Source: Notospermus geniculatus (lineage: Eukaryota; Nemertea; Pilidiophora; Heteronemertea; Lineidae). Taken from it: a stretch of 64,000 nt of DNA. Numbering within the stretch: the stretch's first letter is position 1; every line of letters starts with the position of its first letter. The notes beneath the pieces were generated by a model. It ran no database searches. It saw nothing but the letters and a program-made list of their open reading frames with translations, and was not told the origin of the DNA. Shown piece after piece: positions 1-12,084 of the stretch. The stretch spans positions 35,312 to 99,311 of the forward strand of contig NMRB01000843.1 of assembly GCA_002633025.1 (NCBI GenBank), given 5' to 3'. Position numbers and translations under genes: made by a program.

Positions 1-657
1 ATAGCCGTTAACCTATCATATTGACCCATTTGTATTATCATGGCTGTCAACAACTTGCAACAAATGCTTAACTTGATACCATAAATAACCGTACTTTGTC
101 ATCACTGAATAGTGATTTTAGAAATTGTTTTGTTCGATTTTAGAATCAAATGCTTTTCACTTTTAAATCAAGACCTTTTGACTTTGTGTGGGGTGAACGT
201 TTGGTTATAATCGTCGTACGCTATATGCTCGGAAGTTGTGTATGACTTGACCTGGGACAGTCAGCTAAATTCAGTGTCAAGGTCAATACCAGTTTCTAGA
301 TATTCCCTATATCAGCTACAGCCAAAAGCTCCAATTCTTTAGGTCGCAAGGCCGTCCGAGACTGTGATGAAATTGAAGATCAACAAAAATAAAACACGCC
401 TGAAAATTTATGCAACAGTTTTGCGCAGATCGAGGGGGTCCGGAGCGCGCGACCTTAGGAACCAACTATTTTTCGTCAGGCTTGGCCAGAAATCGCATCT
501 CAGCTCGCATCTCAGACATTTATACTTTTTTCGGAGGGGAGGGGCACTTCAACGGCCGCCTGTAGCCTACATCCTCAGACACCACCCCCACCCTCCGTAG
601 AAAGTCCTAGAGATCACGACAGCTCCTGTACAGGCAGAAATAGGGGGTGTTGCTTAC
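1..657. other. Gene-free left edge
   Basis: I see no supported gene here. Short open frames on both strands lack splice sites or coding-like composition. It is the region downstream of the minus-strand exon at 658-840, so later exons of that gene may lie here or beyond the window edge, but I could not identify any. Confidence 0.4.
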
Positions 658-840
658 CTTATAACGATATTTATCGTAAATATCGAAGTACGGGTCAGTG
701 AAGCTCATTTCAAGTTCTTTGATGTGAACATTATATCTCTCCTCTCCACGTCGAGGAGGACGAGTTGTGGAATCCAATCCAAGGACGTACTCCTTCGGCA
801 TCGTCCACTTTTGTATTTGCGGCAGTTTCTCCCAGTTCAT
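658..840 (-). CDS. Small unidentified coding exon, probable first coding exon
   Basis: A minus-strand exon of 61 codons begins at ATG (838-840; N-terminus MNWEKLPQIQKW) and ends in TAT-AAG followed by a strong donor gtaagc, leaving phase 0. The peptide is rich in aromatic and charged residues (PKEYVLG, FTDPYFDIYDKYRYK) and has the uneven composition of real coding sequence. The short, Tyr/Pro/Arg-rich style resembles small axonemal or microtubule-associated proteins, but I do not recognise a family. An upstream frame at about 891-844 (starting MDEDHEVVDAEE) closes just before this ATG and could be a leader frame. No next exon was found between here and the window edge. Function unknown. Confidence 0.4.
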
Positions 841-1056
841 AGTCTTCACAGCCGCATCTCCTCAGCATCCACGACTTCGTGGTCCTCATCCATTGTGGCT
901 TTTCAAGAAAGGATTCCTGGTTATGCTGGTGGATCAGCCGCAAACTCAAGCGCCATTTTCGTTGCAGTCTGGTGAAGATACCATTCTGTCAATGAACTTC
1001 TATGTGTTACCGGGAAACACGGGTTCCTCTGGTAATTCTTATACGATAAAGAGGAC

Positions 1057-1935
1057 TGCCGCCCTACAAGGCTGAAACACTCGCCAATCGAGGCTGAAAG
1101 AAGTGTTCCTGTGAGAACAGCCGTCAATCAAGGCTGGACACTTGTTCCTGTGAAAAGTTCCTGAGGAAACAGCCGTCAATCAAGGCTGAAACACGTGTTC
1201 CTGTGAGAACAGCCGTCAATTAAGGCTGAAACACGTGTTCCTGTGGGAAGTTCCTGAGTAGTCGTCAATCAAGGCTGAAACACGTGTTCCTGTGGAAAGT
1301 TCCTGAGGGAACAGCCGTCAATCAAGGCCGAAACACGTGTTCCTGTGGAGACAGCCGTCAATCAAGGCTGGACATGTGTTCCTGTGGAAAGTTCCTGAGG
1401 GAACAGCCGTCAATCAAGGCTGAAACAAGTGTTCCTGTGGAAAGTTCCTGAGTAGTCGTCAATCAAGGCTGAAACACGTGTTCCTGTGGAAAGTTCCTGA
1501 GGGAACAGCCGTCAATCAAGGCCGAAACACGTGTTCCTGTGGAGACAGCCGTCAATCAAGGCTGGACATGTGTTCCTGTGGAAAGTTCCTGAGGGAACAG
1601 CCGTCAATCAAGGCTGAAACAAGTGTTCCTGTGGAAAGTTCCTGAGTAGTCGTCAATCAAGGCTGAAACACGTGTTCCTGTGGAAAGTTCCTGAGGGAAC
1701 AACTGTCATTCAAGGCTGAAACACTTGTTCCTGTGAAAAGTTCCTGAGGGAACAGCCGTCAATCAAGGCTGAACACGTGTTCCTGTGGAAAGTTCCTGAG
1801 GGAAAGCCGTCAATCAAGGCTGAAACACGTGTTCCTGTGGAAAGTTCCTGAGGGAACAACTGTCATTCAAGGCTGAAACACGTGTTCCTGTAGAAAGTTC
1901 CTGAGGGAACAGCCGTTCAACAAGGCTGAAGGCCG
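1057..1935. repeat. Minisatellite with 194-bp higher-order repeat
   Basis: About 18 degenerate units built on CCGTCAATCAAGGCTGAAAC, then CACGTGTTCCTGTGG and AAAGTTCCTGAGGGAACAG. Units exist with and without the AAAGTTCCTGAG half, so unit length alternates. A compound unit of several monomers beginning GTCGTCAATC starts at 1261, 1455 and 1649, an exact 194-bp period repeated at least twice. No coding frame follows the repeat. It resembles neither a CRISPR array nor a known satellite that I recognise. Confidence 0.85.
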
Positions 1936-3594
1936 TCTAATTTCAGATACCAACTTCAAAAAATCAAAGTGTGCAGATGCAGCATTTGATCATACTCTGC
2001 TCTAGTTAACTTCTCTGTCCCATGAAATGTCCTCCATCGCAGACCGAAAATCAAACGAATCGCTGAAGAAAAAGTAACGTAAACCGTCTCCTGTTTGCGG
2101 TCCATTTCCTATTGACCGGGTTGACATGGTCGGTCCCTCTCTCTGCCGCATCCTATCCTACAGCTATGATATTATAACATGGTGGTCATGGTATCTCCTA
2201 GGAACGGAACAATCACGGCTGATTAACTAATCCATTACCGGTTTGATTTAATCCATCGTCACATGCAGGATTTCCATTTTAGGAGTCGTGTTGGTGCATC
2301 AATGAATCCTTTTCATGTGAGTTCATCCTTGTGATTGGTTAGCATCCCATGCTGAGGATAGAATCAGTTCATTAGAATTCTAGCCGTTGTAAAAGGGATG
2401 TTGGTAACCTTGATCTGGTTTTTGACGATTTAAAGGTAGACTAACCTCCGATGTGTCGAAGGACGCATCTTGGCTTCCGAGTACATGCAGGTGTCATATC
2501 TGCCAGTGCTCCGCATGTCAGTGTTTCCCTATTGTTCGGGAAAGGCTGGCTGATAGACCGACACATGTGTCCCCTATTTTCAAGTCGCAGCTTATTCCGT
2601 CAGCAATAGTAGGGAACACTCACAGGTGGGGAACATTCAAAAATGCTACACCGGTACCTTGAACTTTTACGATGGGGTCTGCCCTCATGGCGTTATAATT
2701 GCTGTCCTCCTATGACACGGCCTAATCCATCAGTTATACAGGATTCCTTTGGCCTAGCAGATGGCACGAAATTGGAAGAAGGCGGAAGGGGAAGAAGGCG
2801 ACATGGGAAGACACCACGCGTGGTCAGTACTTGGATGGGTGAACGGCGCTACGATCAAATTGCCTCCCTCTCAGTACGGACGCCTTATTGTAGAGCACGG
2901 ATGATTTGCTGTAGAACCAACTTCAGAATTGGCGGGCTGGTCCGTGATGGTAGATGATGGAAAGGAAGCCTGTCCCGGGAACTGAACATCCACCGAGAGA
3001 GAAATACGGGTAAAACCAACAAGTAAAGTGAACAGCAGAATATTGCCGCAGGAACCCGGCGAAGAGATTCAGTCAAAGAATTTGGTAACAAAATTCGAGT
3101 CTTCTCCTAGTCTTGCTTTGAATCGTTCATGGCTGGCTCGGGTCACTGCCCCTGTTGTCCATTACACTGAATATCTAACAACATCCTTCGTTCATTTCAC
3201 GGATCTCCACAAAACGTATCCAAGATGACGGACTCTCCACTCAGTATTATTTTACGACAAGCATATAACAAACTTAACGATATCAAACATACTTATACAT
3301 GTAATCATGCAAATCCATTCTCCAACCTAAAAGTAGATAATATCGACACAAACTAACCTAATAGGCCTCTGAATGACCGATAAGTTTATTGATTTAATAT
3401 ACACGACTGTCTAAAGGCCTTCAACCGAGGGGGCCACAGTCGCCTAGTGTTTGTGACAAGAATCCATCACAAACACTTAAAGATGCCAGGAGAGTTTTTC
3501 TTTTTATTTGTTTTGATGGCCTCGTGCAGGTGTCAATTATTTCATTATACAGCCGATCAATACACGAAGGTTAAAGGGACTATCCTAAAGGCCC
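1936..3594. other. Intergenic, nothing recognised
   Basis: Several open frames of 60-104 codons occur, but none has a convincing start, splice sites or family motif. I see no RNA gene or clear transposon boundary. Confidence 0.4.
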
Positions 3595-3759
3595 GTTTCA
3601 ACTTGAGCGAATTCCGCCGCGGTTTGAGGCGAAAGGAGCCGTTTTCATAGGTAATTAACAGGCCGAAGGATTATCCAAAACCCTGTGAAAACCGCATCGC
3701 TCGCCGCAAACCACAGCGGAATTCGCCAAGGCCGAGCGCTCAACTCAAAAATTTGAAAC
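3595..3759. repeat. Imperfect inverted repeat (MITE-like)
   Basis: The left arm (GCGAATTCCGCCGCGGTTTG onwards) is matched by the reverse complement of the right arm ending CAGCGGAATTCGC. Outer flanks GTTTCA and TTTGAAAC also pair. The spacing and lack of coding sequence fit a small non-autonomous DNA transposon. No target-site duplication could be fixed. Confidence 0.55.
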
Positions 3760-4383
3760 AGATACATGTAGTGATAAACTATATGAACAGCTGATCTCCT
3801 CATTTCGGGTCTAAAAATAATATGCACGTACTAACAATTTCATTGGTATGGTCCCATAAATTTTAATTGGGTTTCATACCTCGCTTTCAAAAGCTGTACT
3901 AAACATTTCCATAATGTTCATCATGCTTGTACGCCTCGGCCGATATCGAACGACTTTCGTTCTTTCAACCGCAATTTGTAGATGGCGTTACCGCTAGGCC
4001 TGCTTTGCAGTGGCGCCCACAGCACAAAGTCGGTAGGAACTGTTTCAGCAATCGCTCAAGGCCACTCCAGCTTCGTGAATCAGCATTCTCTACGTAGACT
4101 CTCCCAATAACGACGCCCGTAGGCCTACACGCTAACCCCCGCCGAAGATACGACGAAGAGAAATGTCTGACAGAAGGCAGACATTGCTTTCACCAATCGA
4201 GAGCTGATTTGAACAAAGGAGTATTGCGGTGTTATGTCATTATGTGAGGTAAAAAAAATGTCGATATAGGTCGCCGCGGCGGACAAGAACAGGCGGAGTT
4301 GTGTTACCTCACGATGTTACATCACCGGTAGCAGAGAAGTCTTGGCGGCCAAAGCACATTGGGGGCTTTTGTAAGAGCTTAAA

Positions 4384-4530
4384 GCGGCGAATCCACTGTC
4401 GCGATTTGGGCTTGAGACGGGGTTGCGGTCCCTTGCGATCGCCTTATATGGCAATCGGAAGTCCTTATAAGGTAACCGCAAGGGAACGCAACCGCGTCTC
4501 AAGCCAAAATCGCGACAGTGGATCACCCGC
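4384..4530. repeat. Fold-back element, about 147 bp
   Basis: Nearly the whole element is palindromic. The left end GCGGCGAATCCACTGTCGCG and right end CGCGACAGTGGATCACCCGC are reverse complements apart from a small indel, and the centre (TTGCGATCGCC..TTATAAGG) is a short loop. It is a candidate MITE able to extrude a hairpin. Confidence 0.7.
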
Positions 4531-4850
4531 TTTACACATTAACACTATAGAGCATTGAAAATTCACTTCAGCCACGCCGAATGCTTACTTTTACTTGTGT
4601 TTCGTCTTACAGATTGTTTACATGGTCCTCACTGCCAACATCATCGCCATGTCAACCTATTTTTTAAACTCAACCAATCAAAAACCTATCGATATTCGTT
4701 CATTGGTATGATTAATCTCTTTCACGATGTGGTTATTGCCTGACATGTTGGACTCTGTGTACACGCCACAGAGAATTTCCTTTCTATTTGACTGATCAGT
4801 CAAGACGACTTGCAATCGGGAGTTTTCTCGGGCATGTTGCCTCTCTATAA

Positions 4851-4931
4851 AGGTGTGGTAGAATCTAATGCCACCGTCTTCCTGCTGTCACCCTGTTTGT
4901 CACAGGATTAAGGGTCTTGGTCTCTCTAGTC
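4851..4931. repeat. Dispersed repeat fragment (second copy at 47006-47098)
   Basis: An 80-bp stretch containing CACAGGATTAAGGGTCTTGG recurs at 47006-47098 with about 90% identity, including the flanking GAATGCC..CCGTCTTCCTG. It ends here at the start of the ACGC microsatellite. The element type is unknown. Confidence 0.6.
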
Positions 4932-4936
4932 CTATT

Positions 4937-4938
4937 CA

Positions 4939-5030
<92 letters not shown>

Positions 5031-5032
5031 CG
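4937..5032. repeat. (ACGC)n microsatellite
   Basis: Twenty-four uninterrupted tetranucleotide copies (CACG/ACGC). The frames across it (repeating Ala-Cys-Val-Arg or Thr-His-Ala-Arg) are artefacts of the repeat. Confidence 0.95.
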
Positions 5033-5182
5033 TGCGAACATGAAGGTGGCCGAAACGGGCCTATAGGCGACGGCCAAGGCAAGATAGACCTATACAGCTA
5101 CGAATGGAACGCAAAGACAGCTAAACTACAACCTAAGTGATCTATGCTAACATGCTACAAAATGATCCATCTGCTTTTCTTC

Positions 5183-5391
5183 CTACAGGAGATCTGATAA
5201 ATAGCCTAATTGATCCTTTTCAAACTTGAGACAAGTACAGGTAACGACCAAAGAGCCATTTTGCTTAGGAAACAGTTGAAGGGAGGTCAGACACCTCGTT
5301 TGATACTCTACCGTCTCAGGATTCTCCTTCACAAATCCAGACGGACGTATTCCTGTGTTAGAGTCCCAGTGAATATGATAGTCTTCTAGCA
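5183..5391 (-). CDS. Possible Ig-like domain exon or fragment
   Basis: A minus-strand frame of about 69 codons ends at TAG (5183-5185) and is preceded by a possible acceptor (gatggtcag). The residues TSLQL..P..NGSLVVTCTCLKFE match the E and F strands of an immunoglobulin fold (hydrophobic alternation, then VTCxC), preceded by a segment with Trp and Pro. The length would cover only the end of one Ig domain, and no partner exon or membrane segment was found nearby, so this may be a terminal exon or a relic. Weakly supported. Confidence 0.25.
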
Positions 5392-5410
5392 CTGACCATC
5401 GGGAAAACAA

Positions 5411-8060
5411 TCGTCAATCAACAAATACACAAAAAAATCCACAGTAATTCAACCAGTCAAGTTTCTTTGGTTTTGAAGGACGTTTTTTCCCTGCAGATTT
5501 TATGTTGTCCTTAAAGGTATTGCCAATCAAGACACACCTCATGGATGTAGCTACACACCATATCGTTTCACGACGACGAGTAGAGATTTAAAATCAAGCA
5601 GATAATTCCACTATACATTCTCCACGAGAAAATCATTTCATATTCCCCTGAATTCAATCAAGAGAAAGTGTCCATTTTAACTGACTTGCCATTGTTGGCT
5701 TGTTATTAGCTTTCGATTTTATGTTGCTAGTTATACCGAGGTGAAAACTCAACCTATTGTCGCACGTCACTTGCGGAAAATTAAAAGTTATTAAAAGAGA
5801 TTGCTCTGCCACAGGTCGGTGGTTCAGGGATATACCAGTGTCGCCTACTGACTCCTTAGTTACCACTCCACATAGAGATGCTAGTGCTAAAACAAATTCG
5901 TTGAAGAAATTTCAGCCAATAACGTCGTTTAATGTTGACGTAATGTATTTCAGGAGATGGTTGCTACCACAAATGTCCCTGCCGCCAGTGCGTCTTTTAG
6001 CATACATGTATTATGTAAGACCGAGAGAGTTATGGTGGATCTTGAATTTCAAAATTTCCACTTCGTATCTACGAAGTGACGAAAGATAAATTTCGAAGTT
6101 CAATAAACACCGTAAACTCTATCGGTCTAACGTCATAGCCTACGCTAAAATACGCTCTTGCATTTCGTATTTCGTACTTCGTGTTTCGTCAGATTTGCGA
6201 AACCTCACTAATATCGAATAAAGAAGGGATCGAAACTCCTTTTACCGTAAAATAGAAATGAGTGGAAAGGTTGTAGGCCTACAGCCAGGCTCAGTTTACC
6301 AATCAAATAGCATGTTTTCTATACCGGTACCGAAAGCTTCTCAGAAAGGAAAAGCAGTCCTGATCAACTGCCATCGATTCTTGAAGGACATGTTTGGATG
6401 TTGTAAACTATTGCTTTGAAATGGAACGCTGTCCATTGAACGAGTCCAGACCGTGGCCATTGCTAATTAACTCGATCGATCTACAAATTGAGTCGCTATT
6501 GGATGTCAAGGGAACGTAATCAAAGTAAATTTGCCTTGTCAGTCAAGTCTTTAGTATCTCATATCCGCCGATTGATTGTAAAAGCAGTCTCGATTGGTAA
6601 ATAAATGAACTTGACAGACATGGTGGTGGCCTAATTCAGTTGACGCAGCAACGTGAATCGGCCAATTTTATATGAAAATTCATCAATTTCATTTGTATCA
6701 ATTGTATGTTATAGTTTTGTATTTAAAAAAAACTCAAATGAATTGCTGCCAATGTCCATTGGGGAGATCGAAAAATTAATTTCTTCAGTAAGCCTGACGC
6801 TGTTGACCTTACGTGCCAACGGTCCCGTCGTTCAACACATTTGTAGCCTGCATTCTCCACACATCGCCGCTAGGTTACGCCACTCGTCCGTGGCGCAACC
6901 TAAAACGTGGAACCAACACGGAAGGTGACCAGATTGTGTAGCTACAGATTCTTTCGGCTTCGCGACGATATTTGGGGACATGATGACAGAAATTCGTGTG
7001 CCAGAAATCTCCCAACTTACTTGTATGCCGGCTATGATTATGACCCTCCAGCGACGCACGTTATCCATCGTGGAGCCTGATATAAACGCAGATTGATGTT
7101 TGAAATATTGTACGGTCACGTTACTGTAGGTACATATACATGTAATGTACGGGCAAGAAATTTTCCAGAGTTCTGTTCGAAGAGGAAAGGAACTGTGATT
7201 GTAGGCCTAATGGTCGTTGGTTTTGGCATAGCTTTTAAAATCAAACCCAGCGTACGTCGAATGACTTGTGAAGTATGGACAATAAGCAGCCAACGAACTT
7301 GAAGCATGTGTACCACTTATCGGCAGGAAATTTTTCGCTATCTAACAAAACAAACCATTGGTAACCATTCACTATTCGTGTAGTCATGTACACCCCTTCT
7401 CTGCTCTCATTTCATACAAAGTATGCATGAAAAATCCAAAATCTGACTAAACCAAAACGTACTTGAATCTACTCGAATTCGCTGAACGAAACAGCTGAGT
7501 ACTATCCTTCTTTATACATTCGCCAAATTCGCGTTGGATGGTTGTTTTAAGCATTCTCTGTTTGGAAATGAACACGATACCTCCTCAACTGTTTCGGTTG
7601 GGTTTTGAAACTGGAAAGTGTAGCTGACTCATCAGCACTTTTCATCCCATTCAGACTGACATCCAAACAGGTCGAGGATAGGTTTTTACGTGTAGTTCAC
7701 CAACGAATATGCTTGCTGGGAAATTCTCCACCAGAAGTAACCATAATCATAATTTCAGTCATTTACAGACAGTTTCTCCTCATGCTGCTTTGGTGACCAC
7801 ATTCTCTGCAAATCTCTGATGTTTTAGAGCAGAAAAGTTTTCAGAAAAAAACTCAGTTCCAAGGCTGACTACTTATTCTTGTAATTCCGTTACCTTTCTG
7901 TTGGAGAATTGCTCTGCTGTTAAAAACACTTCTGGTTGGTAGGTTTAAGGGTGATTCAGTCGGTTATATACAATGTAAATATAAAAGGCGTCAATAGAAA
8001 TAGATTCAGAGACTCAAAGTAAAGGGTCTGAGATGGCAAAAGAAAGGACACGTGACTTAC
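5411..8060. other. Intergenic or intron-like, nothing firm
   Basis: No gene can be supported. Frames such as those near 5757-6089 and 6832-7119 lack splice signals and motif content. If the minus-strand gene starting at 9287 continues leftwards, this is its intron, but I could not pick out its second exon. Confidence 0.35.
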
Positions 8061-9287
8061 CGTTTTGGTCCTTACAGGAATTTTGGATCGTTGTTCCTTC
8101 GTTTCCTGTGGTTCTTCATCAAAGTCCTTCTCCTCCTCAGACTTCCGGTCGAATTCTGGCGACTCCCCGTTTACTACGTCATTTCCGGATGTTGTGTCCT
8201 CATAAGGCGCGTCTCCATTTTCTGGGTCGCATTTTACATCATCCCTTTCACTTTCTTGCTGGTCCCCATTTTCCTCTCTTCCGTATCTTGCCTCTCCCTT
8301 CTCCCTTTCCTGCTGATACCTCAAATGTGGATTTTTCAAATACCTCGCGATGTCCTTCTCATCGTCTGTGCTCTCCTCCTCAGGTTCCGCGTAGCGCCCT
8401 TCCTCCGGCCTTGGCGACGGAGAGGGCCGAGGGTCCCTTTCTTGCAATCGATTTTCCAAACCCTGTAAGAGTTTCTCTGCTCTTTCTAATACTCTCTGCC
8501 TGTTGTCCCTGACTTGAGCGTTCGGTCTCGCTGCCCCCTGACTGTCAGTTGATCCATTCCTTGACGACCAGTTGTTGTTCCCCGAGTTGTCATTCTTACC
8601 GTGTTTCTGGTGGTTCATGGCCTTCAACATCAAACGCGGGAGACGAATTTCGATTGGAATATTCCAATGCTCCAATTCAACAACATCGACCTCGTCCTCA
8701 AGACGCGGGTTGCCAGAAACATGTCCCGAATTTTTCCGTAATCCTGACCCTGTGCCTCGTCGAGAGTCTGCGACATTCCGCTGCGTCGATACCGTAATCG
8801 CGCCACCAGGTGTCAGGCCCAGTACTTCCGTCTGGACACAAGAACTAGCAGCAGGTGCTTCACGCTGCGTCGATATGTACCCCCTTCGAAGTTCTTTTCG
8901 CGTCACCAGTTCTCGTCTCCGTTCGGGTTTTACAAACAACTCTATTCCTTTTGTGTCAGTTTTTATAACCTCCCCATTCACATCTGCTTCAGATGCTGAA
9001 CCTCCATTGTGATTTCCTATCCCCTGTTTAGAGTTCGCTGAAACCCGCCACGTGTCTGCGGAAGAAACCAGTTCCCGCCTCCGTCCTGGAGTTCTGACGA
9101 GCTCTATTCCGTCAGCGTCGCTTTTTATACCTTCCCCATTCACGTCTGCTTGGGAGTTTGCACCTCCGATGTGATTTCCTACCGTGTGTTCACGGTCCAG
9201 TGCGTCCCGCCACGCGTCTCCAGGCAGAGGTGATTTGGCGTTCCCGGCAACCACATTGATATTTCCATTGGGTTGTTGAACAGCCAT
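8061..9287 (-). CDS. First coding exon of an unknown charged, repeat-containing protein
   Basis: A 409-codon minus-strand exon starts at ATG 9285-9287 (context gagATGGCT) and ends AAA-ACG before the donor gtaagt, phase 0. The frame stays open to 7956, but the donor makes that tail probable intron. The protein has two tandem 54-residue repeats (about residues 24-77 and 78-131) sharing GNH.GG, ADVNGE.IK, GIEL and RRRELV. A conserved-looking hydrophobic stretch follows (ELEHWNIPIEIRLPRLMLKA, about residue 200), then a short helical segment (LERAEKLLQGLENRL) and a long Glu/Asp/Arg-rich tail that is probably disordered. No catalytic motif, signal peptide or membrane segment is visible. Role unknown; nuclear or cytoskeletal scaffolding would be a guess. 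Later exons were not found. Confidence 0.6.
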
Positions 9288-9532
9288 CTCATTTACAGTA
9301 TTAACCAGCGAATAGATGCCACTGTCCGGAGTAAATCAATGTTACCATGGAAACGGAACAATCCACCGGTGAGGCAGCCCTACAAGATTTAAAAAAATCG
9401 ATATCAGTATTTTTAAGTGCAAAAGTAAAGTCAGACAAGATTATTACCATAAATTATGCCGTCGTTCTTCGACACGTCTCTGTACTCAAAAATGTGAACA
9501 CCGTGTAAACGGAAAGACAATCTCGGATATAA

Positions 9533-9727
9533 ATGTCCCAAATTCTAACGTCATGTAAGCAATCTATGCTAGTGGTAATGGAGAGCAGCATAATCGACGT
9601 CAAAAAGGAGCTCCACGAATGTCACCAAGATATTGACCCAGAGGACCACAACTACTGTAGTACACTGTCCTCATGCGGTACACCGCCATCTCCATCGGAT
9701 TTTGTCGTTCATAAAAAAGACGTATGA
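9533..9727 (+). CDS. Short unidentified open frame, divergent neighbour of the 9287 gene
   Basis: A 64-codon frame starts MSQILTSCKQS and contains an acidic, Cys/Pro-containing region (VKKELHECHQDIDPEDHNY, then GTPPSPSDFVVHKK). It stops at TGA, but the last codons also read GAC|gtatga, a usable splice donor, so it could be a first exon instead. It lies 245 bp from the minus-strand ATG at 9287 and points the other way. No family recognised. Composition is more protein-like than the surrounding frames, but the evidence is thin. Confidence 0.25.
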   Translation: MSQILTSCKQSMLVVMESSIIDVKKELHECHQDIDPEDHNYCSTLSSCGTPPSPSDFVVHKKDV

Positions 9728-10554
9728 CTGAATGTAAACAAACAGCACGTTCCACAGTTCTCCGTCATTATATGGCAAATTCATAGCAAAAAACTGTTTC
9801 ATATGAAATTTTCAGGTAGTATGTTCTCTATACAATCACATTTAGACTACGCGGTTGCTAAGGGCACAAAACAAAGTGACATATCAGGTAATTAGGCGCT
9901 AACCCTGTCATCTAGGCTTAGATGTAGAACACCACTTGAACAGTGCACCAACTTTCGACTGTCATCATGGGCTGGCACCAGTATTGAACCTAACTTGAAG
10001 AATGAAATTGGCATCCCCCTCGAATGTTACACCGAGCGCAAACAATACATAACTCGTTCCGCCCATTCATTCCACGCTTAATTATTTAATTACTGTCAAT
10101 TTCAGAGGACTACCGAAGGGAAAGTCGATTTTCTCGTGTCGTGCTGAGTTCACTTGAAGTTACAAAATTTTCGGGAAAAATATTGAAACTGCAAACGATG
10201 GGTGTGTAAGTCTGCATAAGTATCCGTAATGACATCGACTAAGCTAACTGTTCGTGTAAGTTGAAGTTAGTCACAATGTAGTTCACATGAACCAAGTTCG
10301 ATCGGACACAGTTTGGAAGCGAATTCGTACACGCCCCTTCCTCACTTTACTTCATCAATCCACATTCAACATTCCAGAGCCTTTGATAGCCTAGTGATTA
10401 TCAGTGGTTATCACGTCCGTCTAGGAAGCGGCAGGTCCAGGTGCGACAGGGATCAAAGTCCCCTGGAATCAAAGTCCGGTTTTATTGTTCAACGAGGGAT
10501 TAGAATAAATGTATATGGCTACAGAGACATGACATTCGAATATAACCTTACAAT
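9728..10554. other. Intergenic with a tRNA-like remnant
   Basis: Mostly featureless. At about 10404-10450 the words AGTGGTTATCACGTCCG and AGGTCC match the D arm and anticodon-arm start of the tRNA-Val gene at 51820-51891, but the T arm is decayed (GGTGCGACAGG). It is a tRNA relic or SINE head, not a functional gene. Confidence 0.4.
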
Positions 10555-10835
10555 AGCGGACTATTGTTTGGCGGACTTGCATTCCTAGGACGTTGATTCC
10601 TGTCACACCTGGTTCGAATCCAGGGCCATAATATGGGACTAATCATTCCTGGCTCTTCAGTTCGTCGCATGGTACAGTAAGCCATGGTGCCTTGTACTTT
10701 GTGCCTTTGCAAGGGCAAGTAAAATACCCCATCCAAGTGAGGAACATGAGTAGCTTGAGATGACCTCTTCCGTACTTGCCAGGGCCAACAATGTTATGGC
10801 CGTAGCCCAGACGGAAAAATCAAATAATACAAAAA
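10555..10835 (+). repeat. tRNA-derived SINE-like element
   Basis: A perfect pol III B-box-like word GGTTCGAATCC lies near 10612. It is followed by a body CCCCATCCAAGTGAGGAACA and a tail GACGGAAAAATC..ATAATACAAAAA. The same body and tail recur at about 40900-41008 and 42803-42908 (GACGGAAAAGTGTAATAC tail), so the element is dispersed. The 5' boundary is uncertain. Confidence 0.45.
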
Positions 10836-10840
10836 GGATT

Positions 10841-10970
10841 GCTTTCCATTGGCGCGTTTCCGGGCGCGGAAACGCTCGAAAGCATTGTTTTTTCCGCGCA
10901 GTGACCAATGAGGCGGAAACAAACAATGCTTTCGAGCGTTTCCGCGCACGGAAACGTTCCAGTGGAAAGC
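10841..10970. repeat. Fold-back element, 130 bp
   Basis: Left arm GCTTTCCATTGGCGCGTTTC pairs with the right arm ending ACGTTCCAGTGGAAAGC. The inner arms GAAACGCTCGAAAGCATTG and CAATGCTTTCGAGCGTTTC are exact reverse complements. The loop is about 30 bp. MITE-like. Confidence 0.75.
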
Positions 10971-12084
10971 AGGCACTTTCCCTTAATGACTTTCAAAACC
11001 GTCTGCGCTAAACTCAATCGTATTTTTTCATTAACATCCTTTTTCCGTGAGTTGCGCTTTCCTAATGAACAGAATTTGAACAAGTTTGAATTTCAGTCAA
11101 ACGACTTTCGGAAAGTCTCACTTCGTTTAGTCTTCGAAGTTTTGGACCATTACGAACGTACAGATTAAATACATGTATGTGTACCAAAATCAAAACAATT
11201 CATTTTGGAATTTTCTCTGAAATTAGGTCACATTGACCTAAATACTTCTAACCGCGGTCGACGCCCAACGCATTCGCAGTTTTGATTTAATGTGTGGAAA
11301 ATGACTTTTCAGAAGGCCTGACGGGGATGATAAGGCCACTTTTACTCAAACAAATGAGTGAAATAATGAGGTGAAATACAAGTCGGAATTAGACGTTATA
11401 CCCATGGACTTACCTTGTCAAGCTCAATGACGTTTCTTTACATCAGTTAGTATCACCGACGACTGTTAGACGTCATTTCGTTGTCGTCCTCAAGCCCAAA
11501 CTGTGCTGTGACACATGGGCTAACTGTTTTAAATTATACCATAATCAATGAGGGTACATTCATGAGAAATTTATGGAAACAGTACTAACAACAGTAAAAT
11601 CCATTTACGTCACTTCAAGTGACATATGCGGTGAAATCTATTTAGCAGAATGACAACAAGGGCTGCGACGCAGGGAAGGAGTCGCTGGCTGTTTTGGTTT
11701 TTCATTAGTTTTGTTAGCAATGAACAGTACAAATTGAATTCACACCGGATTTAGTAACCAAAGACTCAACTTTATTTTGTGCCCACTGGAATGGTTAGAA
11801 TCAACAACTAGCCAATTCGCCAACGGGTTTTTGGCGTAAGATTCAGGCAAGTCAATTCCCTTTCAATCGGACCTACCATCTTCCGTCCGGCATCGCTGGT
11901 AGAAAGAACCTCATGATCTTTCTTCATGTCGTCATCAAATGACGTCATGACGGTGCAAACGTCATGATGACGTCATTATCATCACTGAACTTGACAACCG
12001 TGCGGTCGTCTTGGTAGCATTGTCAGCACCAATGATGGCCCTGTTCATTAAAGAAATGAAGAAAAAGAAACATTTTCATTGATA

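Noticed and set aside
1057-1935. CRISPR-like array
   Set aside because: There are no unique spacers between constant repeats; whole units are repeated and drift together, and the genome is animal.
4865-5140. Proteins with repeated Ala-Cys-Val-Arg or Thr-His-Ala-Arg
   Set aside because: They are translations of the (ACGC)n microsatellite on both strands.
7956-8060. C-terminal extension of the 8061-9287 protein
   Set aside because: A strong donor gtaagt follows 8061 and the extension is low-complexity hydrophobic; it is better read as intron.
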